Assembly: GCF_016584665.1 (NCBI RefSeq) | Contig: NZ_BBJB01000118.1 | Coordinates: 1-64,000, forward strand | Origin: Pseudanabaena sp. lw0831 | GTDB taxonomy: Bacteria > Cyanobacteriota > Cyanobacteriia > Pseudanabaenales > Pseudanabaenaceae | Direction of reading: 5' to 3' | Length of the DNA: 64,000 bases | Part shown: one piece after another, positions 52,811 through 61,539 of the stretch | Position numbering within the stretch: the stretch's first letter is position 1 | How the letters are laid out: every line of letters starts with the position of its first letter | Notes under the pieces: model-generated | What the model saw: only the letters and a program-made list of their open reading frames with translations | Told to the model about the DNA's origin: nothing | The model's database searches: none | Made by a program: the position numbers and the translations under genes

Positions 52811-54706
52811 TTAGATTTTGCTAGTCAGCTTAGTTAGTAACTGATTAGAGCGTTGCAAGAAGCCCTTCATGCTGTCAGCATCAAAGCTCTTCTGCGCCAT
52901 CAGTGCCAAGTCATAGACATGTGTACAAATCAAGTTAGTAAGATCCAATGATTCTGATTTGCCACCAACCAGAATTTGACTGCTATCAAGCTCGATCAGC
53001 TTTTCCATGAGCGGATGCGCTGTATTGACAAGCAACACATGATCTTCAGGAAAGCTCACCGTACCTTGCTGCATCAATGCCATCATTTCCTGCATTCGTC
53101 GAGCTGACTCAGGCAGCAGAATGATCGCTGGTGGGGCAGAAGCCACATCTTCAGCTTTAATCGCCTCAGTGCGAATTACCAGTTTGGGCTTATTCAGCGC
53201 CGCACGGAAAATATCTTGGAGATGATCGCTCTTGGTTTTATTGGTTATGGGATCGACAATTTCGGTGTTCGAGCCCTTATCAACTAGACGATCATCAATT
53301 TCGGCATCCACACGGGCAAATTTAATATCTTTAAATTCGCGCTCAAGGAAATTAATGAAGTGACTATCAATAAACGCATCAAAAGTCAGCACTTCTAAGC
53401 CTTGGTTTTTATGCAATTCTACATAAGTACCTTGGGCGATCGGATCAGAAGTGTAGAAAACTTGGTTTTCATGCTCGGCTTTGTTTCGCTCTAGATAAGC
53501 CTGTAGAGTGGTGTAATTTCCGCTTTCACTCTTGACCTCATCAGATTCATTCGTGGTGGAATACACCAAAATCTCCTTGACTTGCTGATAAAACTTATCG
53601 CTGTTCATCGAGCCAAACTTCATAAATATGCTGATGTCTTGCCAGCATTTTAGAAATTCTTCACGGGAGTCACTGTAAAGAGCAGTTAGGCGATCGCCTA
53701 CTTTCTTCGCAATAAAATCTTGAATCTTGCGAACCTTGGGATCGCCTTGCAAGAAGCTACGTGAGACATTTAAAGGAATATCAGTGCTGTCGATCGCCCC
53801 ACGTAGAGGCATCAAAAACTTAGGGATCACATCATCGCAATTGTCGCTGACAAAAACGTGATTGCAGAAAAGTTTAATCTGTCCGCGATTTGGGTCAATA
53901 TCCGCCTTCATCTTCGGAAAATAAAGAATGCCCTTAATCACAAACGGATAATCTGTGTTCAGATGAATCCAAAACAACGGATCATCTTGGTAAGGATAGA
54001 GATAACGATAAAATTCTAAATATTCATCATTGGAAACAGACTTAGGCGACTTGTCCCACAGTGCTGTTTGTTTGTTAATGACTTCATCATTGAGCTTGAT
54101 CGGCACAGGCATGAAGTCGCAATAATTACGAATCATCCTCTTGATCGATGCTTCCTCTAGATATTCCTCAGCATCCTCTTGCAATGTCAGCGTAATAGTC
54201 GTCCCCACATTGGTGCGATCGCTATCATCGATCGTAAAAGTCGTCGAGCCATCACAAGACCAATGAACAGCTTCGGCTCCTTCTTTGTAGGAAAAGGTAT
54301 CGATCTCGACATTGCTCGCCACCATAAATGACGAATAAAAGCCTAAACCAAAATTACCGATAATTTGTTGATCGCCTGTGCCACTGCTTGCGTATTTAGT
54401 AGCAAATTCTTGGGCGCTAGAAAATGCAACTTGATTAATATATTTCTTTACTTCATCTGCTGTCATGCCGATGCCAGTATCTGCGATCGCTAGAGTTTTT
54501 TTCTCCTTATCAATCGTCACCACAATTTCGGGATCGGCGGAGTGATTTGTTTCACCAGCGTAGGAAACCATCTTAAGTTTACTGATGGCATCTACGGCAT
54601 TAGAGATCAATTCCCGCAAGAAGATATCTCGCTCTGAATATAAAGCCTTCTTGATAATGGGAAAGATATTCTCGGTATGAATGCTGATCGTTCCCTGCTC
54701 TTGCAT
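52811..54706 (-). CDS. htpG: HSP90-family chaperone HtpG
   Basis: HtpG is an ATP-dependent cytosolic chaperone. The GHKL ATP site is visible: RELISNAVDA, DTGIGMT and GNFGLGFYS. The middle domain has RGAIDSTDIPLNVSRSFLQ. At about 631 aa it is full length. ATG at 54706 (MQEQGTISIHTE) matches other HtpG starts and has AGGAG about 11 bases upstream, so the longer TTG start at 54715 is not used. Confidence 0.97.
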   Translation of the reverse strand: MQEQGTISIHTENIFPIIKKALYSERDIFLRELISNAVDAISKLKMVSYAGETNHSADPEIVVTIDKEKKTLAIADTGIGMTADEVKKYINQVAFSSAQEFATKYASSGTGDQQIIGNFGLGFYSSFMVASNVEIDTFSYKEGAEAVHWSCDGSTTFTIDDSDRTNVGTTITLTLQEDAEEYLEEASIKRMIRNYCDFMPVPIKLNDEVINKQTALWDKSPKSVSNDEYLEFYRYLYPYQDDPLFWIHLNTDYPFVIKGILYFPKMKADIDPNRGQIKLFCNHVFVSDNCDDVIPKFLMPLRGAIDSTDIPLNVSRSFLQGDPKVRKIQDFIAKKVGDRLTALYSDSREEFLKCWQDISIFMKFGSMNSDKFYQQVKEILVYSTTNESDEVKSESGNYTTLQAYLERNKAEHENQVFYTSDPIAQGTYVELHKNQGLEVLTFDAFIDSHFINFLEREFKDIKFARVDAEIDDRLVDKGSNTEIVDPITNKTKSDHLQDIFRAALNKPKLVIRTEAIKAEDVASAPPAIILLPESARRMQEMMALMQQGTVSFPEDHVLLVNTAHPLMEKLIELDSSQILVGGKSESLDLTNLICTHVYDLALMAQKSFDADSMKGFLQRSNQLLTKLTSKI

Positions 54707-54743
54707 ATCGCGCAAAGCTCCTAATTATTACTAAATGTATTGC

Positions 54744-54849
54744 TAAGTAGCTCGGCACAATTAAAAAAACCAGAGTCAAAATCCGTACCGCCCGCTGCGC
54801 GGGCGGTACGGATTTTGGGTTTTTATATTTAATTGTGGCGAGCTACTTA
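54744..54849. mobile_element. MITE-like element, family B (best-conserved copy)
   Basis: The left end TAAGTAGCTCGGCACAATTA and the right end TAATTGTGGCGAGCTACTTA are inverted with few mismatches. The centre is GTACCGCCCGC, a short GCGC, and complement, flanked by CAAAATCC/GGATTTTG. It lies just upstream of htpG. Confidence 0.8.
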
Positions 54850-54935
54850 AATGTTACTGAGTGTTATTCAAGCCTGATTATACCGAACCAACAGCAATAT
54901 CAAAGCCCTTGGGCTTGTCGCGTTCTCCGTACCTA

Positions 54936-54992
54936 CAAGCCCCAAATTTAAGAGGTGGCGCTTTGCGCCGCCTCTTAAATTTGGGGCTTGTC
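54936..54992. repeat. Long perfect-type palindrome
   Basis: ACAAGCCCCAAATTTAAGAGG with centre TGGCGCTTTGCGCCG and complement, one mismatch. It is not followed by a T-run. It shares the loop type of family A but has other arms. The rest of the 54716-55133 gap is AT-rich with no gene. Confidence 0.7.
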
Positions 54993-55133
54993 AAGACTAG
55001 CGAAGCACCGCATCTAATCTTGGGTTTGTGAAGGTTTGCAAAGCAAATCTATACATTTTTGTAACTCTAGTTGAAAAACCCGATTTGCTCATCTATTGTG
55101 ATATAAGCACTTTTGAATAAACTATCTACAGAT

Positions 55134-55394
55134 ATGGCGATCGCAGCAGTTATCTACATCTCGGTGTCTGTACTTTTAGTAATAAGTGCAGGTATATTTT
55201 TTATTAAAGCTATCCATTCTTTAATGGACAAATCTTCAAGAGACAAAAAGCAAACATCAAATTACAAGCGTGCAGAACAAGTAATGTTTTTACGCTCTAA
55301 ATCTAATGATCCCTTAGCGATTTCCTCCCGACGAGAAGAAATCATTGCTATGCTGGAACGGCAATTTGCTAGTAGCCCATCATCTGACTCCTAG
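55134..55394 (+). CDS. Small membrane-anchored hypothetical protein
   Basis: The 86-aa protein has one N-terminal membrane helix (AAVIYISVSVLLVISAGIFF) and a charged cytosolic tail. ATG at 55134 or TTG at 55113 could start it. It lies 24 bases upstream of ftsQ on the same strand, so it may belong to the cell-division operon. Its function is unknown. Confidence 0.65.
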   Translation: MAIAAVIYISVSVLLVISAGIFFIKAIHSLMDKSSRDKKQTSNYKRAEQVMFLRSKSNDPLAISSRREEIIAMLERQFASSPSSDS

Positions 55395-55418
55395 CACTAT
55401 GAACTAGTAGGAGCAAAG

Positions 55419-56231
55419 ATGACGGTTGAATTCCCTATCTCCACTGGAGAGGCAGACTATGTGGGTCGCCGCAAACAATTGCGAAAACAACGCCGCCTTC
55501 GCATCTTTCAACGTATTTGGCAGTTAACATTCATAACAGGACTTACGGGCGCGATGCTTTGGGTAGCCATGCTCCCAGAGTGGCAGCTACGTAGTGCTAA
55601 CCAAATTGAGATTGAGGGTAACAATCTCCTTTCCAAAGAAACCATAAAAAAATCTCTAGCGATTCAATATCCTCAGTCGATTTTTCAAATTCAGCCTCAA
55701 TTGATCGCTACCCAACTTGAGGCATCTGCTCCGGTTTCTAAGGTTTTAGTTTCGCGTACTATTTTTCCGTCAAAGTTGACCATTCAAGTCCAAGAGCGTT
55801 TGCCGATCGCTAAGTCTACACGCAAAGGTCAGCAAGGATTTCTCGATGCTGAAGGCATATGGGTATCCGCTAAAGCTTATCCATCGAATATTAATAAACC
55901 TAATCTCGTGGTCTTAGAGCCAAATAATCGGGTGATCGGTCAATGGTCAACCCTTTATCGCCAAATTAGCCAGAGTCAGATCAAAATTTCGCAAGTAGAT
56001 GCCAGAGATGAATCAAATCTTATTTTGACTACAGAGCTTGGTCTGGTATATTTTGGCACATACAAGCCATCACTGTTTACTACACAGTTAGAGACACTTG
56101 ATCGATTAAGAACATTGCCCGAAAGACTGAAATCAAATAGTTTTAACCACATTGATATCAGTCAGCCCAGTAATCCAATTTTGGAAATGAATGTGCCATC
56201 AAAAGATAAATCTTCTGAAACAAAATCCTAA
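55419..56231 (+). CDS. ftsQ: Cell division protein FtsQ
   Basis: The 270-aa bitopic protein has one membrane helix (about 35-55). A POTRA domain follows (about 65-135): IEIEGNNLLSKETIKKSL, then VSRTIFPSKLTIQVQERLPIA. An FtsQ beta domain comes after it. It links early and late divisome proteins in the periplasm. ftsZ follows after 139 bases, the conserved cyanobacterial order. Confidence 0.93.
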   Translation: MTVEFPISTGEADYVGRRKQLRKQRRLRIFQRIWQLTFITGLTGAMLWVAMLPEWQLRSANQIEIEGNNLLSKETIKKSLAIQYPQSIFQIQPQLIATQLEASAPVSKVLVSRTIFPSKLTIQVQERLPIAKSTRKGQQGFLDAEGIWVSAKAYPSNINKPNLVVLEPNNRVIGQWSTLYRQISQSQIKISQVDARDESNLILTTELGLVYFGTYKPSLFTTQLETLDRLRTLPERLKSNSFNHIDISQPSNPILEMNVPSKDKSSETKS

Positions 56232-56370
56232 ACTGTCGTTTTAAGGCTATTATTATTTTTTTCTGGTAGGTTTAAACTGCTACTCGAACTTCTGACTCGA
56301 ATGGGGTTTAAGCTTAGTAAAATCTAGAGAGCATCAGTAAAACGATTCTATTTATGACATCCTTTGATAA

Positions 56371-57654
56371 ATGACATCTAAAAATGACTGGTCAGATTTG
56401 AACTCAAATGGTTCGGAAAACGGAGAGGTAGACGTGCAAATGGATGAACTTTCTGAGTTTTCAAATAACTCTAGACTACACCTAAGTCACTCTCAAAATC
56501 GTATGAAGCAGCAGTTAGGCGTTGATGCAAAAGCGGATAATATCATGTTGGGCAGTGTTGCAAAAATTAAGGTAATTGGTGTTGGTGGTGGCGGCGGCAA
56601 CGCTGTAAATCGCATGATCGCGAGTGATGTGGTCGGTGTAGAGTTCTGGTCGTTTAATACCGACGCTCAAGCATTGCTACAATCATCCGCCTCTAAACGC
56701 TTTCAGATGGGTCAGAAATTGACTCGAGGTTTGGGTGCTGGTGGTAATCCTGCGATCGGGCAGAAGGCTGCCGAAGAGTCACGTGATGACATCGCCGCCG
56801 CTGTCGAAGGAGCCGACTTAGTATTTATTACCGCAGGTATGGGTGGTGGCACTGGCACTGGAGCCGCACCAATTATTGCTGAGGTAGCCAAAGAGGCAGG
56901 TGCTTTGACGGTTGGTATTGTTACCCGCCCTTTTACCTTTGAAGGTAGACGACGCGGACAGCAAGCCGAAGAAGGAATTGCAGGTTTGCAGAGTCGCGTT
57001 GACACTTTGATTGTGATCCCCAACGATAAGTTACTCTCGGTGATTTCCGAGCAAACCCCAGTCCAAGAGGCATTTAGGGTAGCTGATGATATCCTGCGTC
57101 AGGGAGTACAGGGTATATCTGACATTATTATGATTCCTGGTCTGGTTAATGTTGACTTTGCCGATATTCGCGCAATTATGGCTGATGCAGGATCAGCAAT
57201 GATGGGCATTGGCATCGGTTCAGGCAAATCCAGAGCTAGGGAAGCAGCTATGACCGCTATTTCTTCACCCTTACTAGAAACCTCAGTCGAAGGGGCAAGT
57301 GGAGTTGTCTTCAACATCACGGGTGGCGAAGATATGACGCTGCATGAGGTCAACGCCGCCGCAGAAACAATTTATGAAGTTGTTGATCAAAATGCCAATA
57401 TTATTTTTGGGGCAGTGATTGATCCCAAGATGGATGGTGAGATTCGGATTACGGTAATTGCGACGGGTTTTGCTCCCAAATCACATCCAGCAATCCCCCC
57501 ACAAATTTCTAAAAAAGTTCAACCTCTGCCTCCTAGCCCGACAACTAGAACATCAACTTCTTCGATGCCAAGTACATCACAGTCTGAAATTAAGCTTAGT
57601 AAGCCAGGGCTAGATATTCCCGATTTTTTACAACGTCGCCGCCCACCTAAATAA
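56371..57654 (+). CDS. ftsZ: Cell division protein FtsZ
   Basis: FtsZ is the tubulin-like GTPase that forms the division ring. The nucleotide site has [12 protein letters not shown] and the tubulin signature [10 protein letters not shown]. The synergy/T7 region is [12 protein letters not shown]. An N-terminal extension of about 60 residues before the core (MTSKNDWSD onwards) and a Pro/Thr-rich linker with a short C-terminal [11 protein letters not shown] peptide are typical of cyanobacteria. It is 427 aa. A strong bidirectional terminator covers the stop. Confidence 0.98.
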   Translation: MTSKNDWSDLNSNGSENGEVDVQMDELSEFSNNSRLHLSHSQNRMKQQLGVDAKADNIMLGSVAKIKVIGVGGGGGNAVNRMIASDVVGVEFWSFNTDAQALLQSSASKRFQMGQKLTRGLGAGGNPAIGQKAAEESRDDIAAAVEGADLVFITAGMGGGTGTGAAPIIAEVAKEAGALTVGIVTRPFTFEGRRRGQQAEEGIAGLQSRVDTLIVIPNDKLLSVISEQTPVQEAFRVADDILRQGVQGISDIIMIPGLVNVDFADIRAIMADAGSAMMGIGIGSGKSRAREAAMTAISSPLLETSVEGASGVVFNITGGEDMTLHEVNAAAETIYEVVDQNANIIFGAVIDPKMDGEIRITVIATGFAPKSHPAIPPQISKKVQPLPPSPTTRTSTSSMPSTSQSEIKLSKPGLDIPDFLQRRRPPK

Positions 57655-57699
57655 AAGCCACAAATTAGAGGTCTTACTTCTAATTTGTGGCTTTTATTT
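57649..57699. terminator. Terminator after ftsZ
   Basis: AAATAAAAGCCACAAATTAG, loop, and CTAATTTGTGGCTTTTATTT. The ftsZ stop codon lies in the left arm; a T-run follows the stem. Confidence 0.82.
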
Positions 57700-57815
57700 C
57701 CTTCTGGATAAAAAATGGCTGAAAAAACATCTAATTTAATCATAAACAGATAGTGCGAATAGCTGATTAAGCCTGACAATAGAATGATGGCTATGTTACC
57801 TCCTGATAAATTGCA

Positions 57816-58814
57816 GTGACACACTTAACGACTACTAGGCATGGACTTCACCGACTACCTTCTTTAAATAGTGGTGAAGACCGACTTAGGCTGTTTGCTG
57901 GCTCAGCAAACTTGCCACTTGCCCAAGAGATTTCCCGTTATTTAGGTATCGAACTAGGGCCTATGGTGCGAAAAAACTTCGCTGACGGGGAAGTCTATGT
58001 GCAAGTACAGGAATCGATTCGGGGTTGCGATGTTTATCTAATCCAACCGACGTGTCGCCCTGTGAACGACCATTTGACTGAATTATTGATTATGATTGAT
58101 GCCTGCCGTCGTGCATCGGCAAGACAGATCACCGCAGTGATGCCCTATTACGGCTATGCACGCGCCGATCGCAAAACCGCAGGACGAGAGTCTATCACCG
58201 CGAAATTAGTTGCTAACTTAATCGTGCAGTCTGGAGCTGATCGCGTGATTGCGATGGACTTGCACTCAGCCCAGATTCAAGGATATTTTGATATTCCTTG
58301 CGATCATGTTTATGGCTCACCAGTTTTATTTGACTATCTCAATGAAAAGAAGTTACCTGACTTAGTGGTGGTTTCACCAGATGTAGGGGGAGTCGCTCGT
58401 GCTCGTGCTTTTGCCAAAAAACTTGGCGATGCTCCTTTAGCAATCATTGATAAGCGTCGCCAGAGTCATAATGTGGCTGAGGTGATGAATGTGATTGGAG
58501 ATGTGTCGGGTAAAACTGCTGTTATTGTCGATGACATGATTGATACGGCTGGAACAATTTACGAGGCGGCTAAACTGTTGAGAAAAGAGGGGGCGCGGCA
58601 GGTTTATGCTTGTGCAACCCATGCTATTTTTTCACCGCCAGCGATTGATCGGTTATCAAGTGGTGTGTTTGAAGAAGTAATCGTTACCAACTCAACACCC
58701 GTAAGACAGGAGAACTACTTTCCTCAATTGCGGGTACTATCGGTTGCTGACCTCTTAGGTGAGACAATCTGGCGAGTTCACGAAGATACTTCGGTAAGCA
58801 GCATGTTTAGATAG
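57816..58814 (+). CDS. prs: Ribose-phosphate pyrophosphokinase
   Basis: PRPP synthase makes the precursor for nucleotides, His and Trp from ribose 5-phosphate and ATP. The ATP-binding flexible loop RADRKTAGRESITAK, the segment VVVSPDVGGVARA and the PRPP-binding VIVDDMIDTAGT are intact. GTG at 57816 is used; it gives 332 aa, with a short cyanobacterial N-terminal extension. Confidence 0.97.
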   Translation: MTHLTTTRHGLHRLPSLNSGEDRLRLFAGSANLPLAQEISRYLGIELGPMVRKNFADGEVYVQVQESIRGCDVYLIQPTCRPVNDHLTELLIMIDACRRASARQITAVMPYYGYARADRKTAGRESITAKLVANLIVQSGADRVIAMDLHSAQIQGYFDIPCDHVYGSPVLFDYLNEKKLPDLVVVSPDVGGVARARAFAKKLGDAPLAIIDKRRQSHNVAEVMNVIGDVSGKTAVIVDDMIDTAGTIYEAAKLLRKEGARQVYACATHAIFSPPAIDRLSSGVFEEVIVTNSTPVRQENYFPQLRVLSVADLLGETIWRVHEDTSVSSMFR

Positions 58815-58891
58815 CGATCGCCCTTCATCTCTAGAACAGGTCAGCTTTTATTTCGTAATTATTTTCAGAATCATACTTAATTCAAGAAAAT

Positions 58892-58905
58892 GTACAGTAT
58901 GATAC
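58892..58905 (+). promoter_or_regulatory. Candidate NtcA-binding site 1
   Basis: GTACAGTATGATAC is a perfect GTA-N8-TAC match, the NtcA consensus, 595 bases upstream of the ntcA start. A TAAGTT (TA-N3-T) lies 17 bases downstream, nearer than the usual 22, so if used it may not be a standard class II activator site. Confidence 0.4.
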
Positions 58906-59110
58906 AAATTGTAATTATGTAGTAAGTTTAAGTGAGAATACTCATTTCTATTTCTAGACAAAATTTTTTAAGTTGTGACCTGTTTTGACGAATCAAAGGA
59001 TTTTTCACGGCGTACTAAGGTCATGACTTTTAAGTCAATGTAATGTGAAAATACCTATGTTTTTACTATGTACATATGGTGGAAAATGACATGTGTCACT
59101 TAACTTGATT

Positions 59111-59124
59111 GTACGGTGGCATAC
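59111..59124 (+). promoter_or_regulatory. Candidate NtcA-binding site 2
   Basis: GTACGGTGGCATAC is a second perfect GTA-N8-TAC match. TATAAA at 59143 and TAAAAA at 59145 lie 18-20 bases downstream, close to the spacing of an NtcA-activated promoter. This would make the ntcA gene autoregulated, as known in other cyanobacteria. Confidence 0.5.
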
Positions 59125-59130
59125 TTACCT

Positions 59131-59260
59131 AGCAATTGTCATTATAAAAATTAGTTGTGATGAAAACCCACTATAAAATAGGTTCTCATCACGAACAATT
59201 TTGAGATATTCAGCACCGCTGGCGCTGAATATCCCAAAATTGGTTTCACAATTAAAGGTA
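59131..59260. repeat. Degenerate family D repeat in the ntcA leader
   Basis: Begins AGCAATTGTCATTATAAAA and contains the stem GATATTCAGC-ACCGCTGG-CGCTGAATATC with TTTTGAG/CCAAAA flanks; the right end TTTCACAATTA is eroded. It covers the possible -10 region of NtcA site 2. Confidence 0.65.
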
Positions 59261-59345
59261 CTGATACTTTCCTGAAGATTAGTGATCGCGATTGATTGCG
59301 ATTTTTGATTGCTTGTCTGTTTTCTAGTCTGAATAATAAGATCTA

Positions 59346-59449
59346 ATACCAATCCTCGAAAGTGTAGTTACGCTTTCAAGAATTAAAAATCAACCCCAGT
59401 GAGGTTTTTGGATTCTAAAAATGGCAACATCATTTTTAGAATTGGTATA
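59346..59449. repeat. Family C repeat in the ntcA leader
   Basis: Starts ATACCAATCCTCGAAAGTGT and ends AGAATTGGTAT, with internal AAAAATGGC...CATTTTT hairpin. It ends about 50 bases before the ntcA start. The 685-base gap 58815-59499 otherwise has the two NtcA sites only. Confidence 0.8.
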
Positions 59450-59499
59450 AATGATACTTTATATATTGTTTTGTTTTTGGTTAAAGAGGATATATAAGA

Positions 59500-60162
59500 T
59501 TGGCTGACCGTGCTCTTGTTGAAGTCTTTCGCGAAATGAATGGGGGAATGTTCCCACCCATGACAGAAACGTTTGAACGCGGTAAGACGATTTTTTTTCC
59601 TGGGGATCCTGCGGAGCGTTTTTACTTTTTAGTTAAAGGCGCGGTAAAACTTTCTAGAGTTTACGAAGCAGGTGAAGAAATTACTGTCGCCCTATTACGC
59701 GAAAATAGTGTGTTTGGTGTTTTGTCTTTGATTACAGGTAATCGCTCCGATCGCTTTTATCACGCAGTCGCATTTACGCCTGTTGAGCTGCTTTCTGTAC
59801 CGATTGATCAGGTTGAAAAGGCACTGAAGGAAGATCCTGAATTACCGATGGTGTTATTGCGTGGATTGTCATCGCGGATTTTGCAAACAGAGATGATGAT
59901 TGAGACGCTAGCCCATCGCGACATGGGATCAAGACTAGTCAGCTTTTTGCTAATTCTTTGTCGTGATTTTGGTTCGCCTTCGACTGATGGCGTAACGATT
60001 GATTTGAAGTTATCCCATCAGGCGATCGCAGAAGCGATCGGCTCCACGCGAGTAACGGTAACTCGATTGCTTGGCGATTTGCGGAAGCAAAAGATGATCG
60101 CGATTTCAAAAAAACGGATTACAGTACATAACCCAATTGAGTTAGGGCAGCAATTTGCTTAA
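59500..60162 (+). CDS. ntcA: Global nitrogen regulator NtcA
   Basis: NtcA is the CRP/FNR-type activator of nitrogen-assimilation genes, sensing 2-oxoglutarate. The effector domain has [22 protein letters not shown]. The dimerisation helix follows. The winged helix-turn-helix is [22 protein letters not shown], essentially the canonical NtcA recognition helix. TTG at 59500 with AAAGAGGA about 10 bases upstream starts a 220-aa protein, close to other NtcAs. A perfect hairpin covers the stop. Leader: two GTA-N8-TAC sites and two palindromic repeats. Confidence 0.97.
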   Translation: MADRALVEVFREMNGGMFPPMTETFERGKTIFFPGDPAERFYFLVKGAVKLSRVYEAGEEITVALLRENSVFGVLSLITGNRSDRFYHAVAFTPVELLSVPIDQVEKALKEDPELPMVLLRGLSSRILQTEMMIETLAHRDMGSRLVSFLLILCRDFGSPSTDGVTIDLKLSHQAIAEAIGSTRVTVTRLLGDLRKQKMIAISKKRITVHNPIELGQQFA

Positions 60163-60206
60163 AGAAAGTAGATGCGTTGCTTGGCAACGCATCTACTTTC
60201 TTTAAG
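60158..60206. terminator. Hairpin at the end of ntcA
   Basis: CTTAAAGAAAGTAGATGCG, TTGCTTGGCAA, complement. A near-perfect 49-base palindrome with the ntcA stop in its left arm; it runs straight into a family B element. Confidence 0.75.
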
Positions 60207-60307
60207 TAACTCAGCATAATTAAAAAACTAGGGTCAAAATCTGTAACGCTCGCTTAGCGAGTGGTACAGATTTTAGGGTTTTATATTTAATTTTGCTTAG
60301 CTACTTA
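60203..60307. mobile_element. MITE-like element, family B
   Basis: Ends TAAGTAACTCAGCATAATTA and TAATTTTGCTTAGCTACTTA, centre around CGCTCGCTTAGCGAGTGG. Same length (105 bases) and layout as the copy at 54744-54849, with a few mismatches. It separates ntcA from secG. Confidence 0.78.
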
Positions 60308-60359
60308 GTAGATGCGTTAAGCTGTTTATAGAAAACCATATAAAGAAAACTATCTAAAA

Positions 60360-60713
60360 ATGTACGAAACTTTAAAAATAGTCTGGTCTATTGTTGCTAT
60401 TTGCTTAGTGGTCTTAATTCTATTACATAGTCCTAAAAGTGATGGCTTGGGAGGCTTTAGTGGTCAAGCTCAATTGTTCTCAAGTACCAAAAGTGCAGAA
60501 ACCGCACTGAATCGAGTCACTTGGTTCTTAACCGCAGCTTTTTTGGGCTTAACAGTGATGCTTAGTGGTGGTTGGCTTACTAAGGCAACGGTAACGGCTC
60601 CGATTCCAGCGCAAGTTTCTCCTGCAACTCAGACTGTACCCAATGCACAACCGATTCCCTTAAATTTACCAGCACCAGCACCAGCGACAACTCCAGAAAA
60701 ACCTCAGCAATAA
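60360..60713 (+). CDS. secG: Protein translocase subunit SecG
   Basis: The 117-aa protein has two membrane helices (VWSIVAICLVVLILLHS and WFLTAAFLGLTVMLSGGW) joined by the SecG loop GLGGFSGQAQLFSS. The C-terminal Pro/Ala-rich tail is common in cyanobacterial SecG. It stabilises the SecYEG channel. ATG at 60360. Confidence 0.93.
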   Translation: MYETLKIVWSIVAICLVVLILLHSPKSDGLGGFSGQAQLFSSTKSAETALNRVTWFLTAAFLGLTVMLSGGWLTKATVTAPIPAQVSPATQTVPNAQPIPLNLPAPAPATTPEKPQQ

Positions 60714-60714
60714 C

Positions 60715-60877
60715 ATGACGGCTATTCTGCCTAAATCTAGCGATCGCGCAAGTAATCATATATTGCTGCCATCGATCAGGTGGGAGACATATCGTGTGAT
60801 CGCCGATGATTTAGAAGCTCAAAGAAAATGCTTTGATTCGGCAAGTACGTGAATGGGCGATATCAACTCACGTTTAA
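60715..60877 (+). pseudogene. Probable Uma2-family (DUF820) remnant
   Basis: From the ATG at 60715 the frame reads HILLPSIRWETYRVIADDLE, like the start of Uma2 proteins in cyanobacteria (xxWETYxALLxDL). It stops at 60852. A second frame over the end reads LIRQVREWAIS, like a Uma2 C-terminus. The middle 120 or so residues are missing, so an internal deletion with frame change is likely. It overlaps the convergent coaE end. Assignment is by short patterns only. Confidence 0.45.
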
Positions 60878-61471
60878 AAATATACCGACCGGAGAGTTAA
60901 GCAGAGCCTGATCAACTTGAAAGAATAGCTCTTCGGTATTGTCTGAGTTAACTATTACTACATCAGCTAATTCAATTTTTTCAGATTGAGACATTTGACT
61001 TGAGATTCTCTGTAATGCTTCGGATTCTGAAAGATGATTGCGGTTAATTAGTCTTTGCAACTGTTGTTGGGGATCGCAAGCGATCGCCCAAGTCTCAGTC
61101 ACTAGATCCTCCATTTTCGCCTCAAACAGCAATGGGATCACCATTACCACTGTTGATGGCTCTAAGTGTTTTGCTTCAGAAATCAAGCATTCTTGGACAT
61201 AGGGATGGATTAGCCCTTCCAGCCATTGACGCTCGATTTCGCTCTCAAATACGATCGCGCCCAACTTGCGGCGATCGAGGTTGCCTTGATCGTCAAATAT
61301 TAATTTGCCATAGCGATCGCGGAGTTTTGCAAGGCGATCGTCTGTTAAAGCTTGTCTAGCATATAAATCAGCATCAAGAATTGGCAGTCCATAGGTCTGA
61401 TGCAAATAATCAGAGACAGTGGTTTTACCTGTGGCAATGCCTCCTGTGATGCCGATGATGCGCTGAGTCAT
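60863..61471 (-). CDS. coaE: Dephospho-CoA kinase
   Basis: CoaE phosphorylates dephospho-CoA in the last step of CoA synthesis. The P-loop is GITGGIATGKTTVS at the start; LDADLYARQAL and VIPLLFEAKM are typical. ATG at 61471 (MTQRIIGITGG) gives 202 aa; the longer frame to 61513 would run through a perfect hairpin at 61485-61521 and is rejected. The gene overlaps the Uma2-like remnant end. Confidence 0.93.
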   Translation of the reverse strand: MTQRIIGITGGIATGKTTVSDYLHQTYGLPILDADLYARQALTDDRLAKLRDRYGKLIFDDQGNLDRRKLGAIVFESEIERQWLEGLIHPYVQECLISEAKHLEPSTVVMVIPLLFEAKMEDLVTETWAIACDPQQQLQRLINRNHLSESEALQRISSQMSQSEKIELADVVIVNSDNTEELFFQVDQALLNSPVGIFLNVS

Positions 61472-61484
61472 GTGTTTTAATTCT

Positions 61485-61521
61485 AATTTGGGATGTCCTG
61501 TGGAGCAGGACATCCCAAATT
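61485..61521. repeat. Perfect hairpin between divergent coaE and SemiSWEET genes
   Basis: AATTTGGGATGTCCTG, TGGAG-type centre, CAGGACATCCCAAATT. It lies only 14 bases upstream of the coaE start on one side and 18 bases before the SemiSWEET start on the other, a place where a terminator is unexpected. Confidence 0.65.
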
Positions 61522-61539
61522 ATCCTATTTATTGAACTC

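Noticed and set aside
61472-61513. Extended start of coaE
   Set aside because: The additional 14 residues lie in a perfect hairpin, and the P-loop start at 61471 matches the family.
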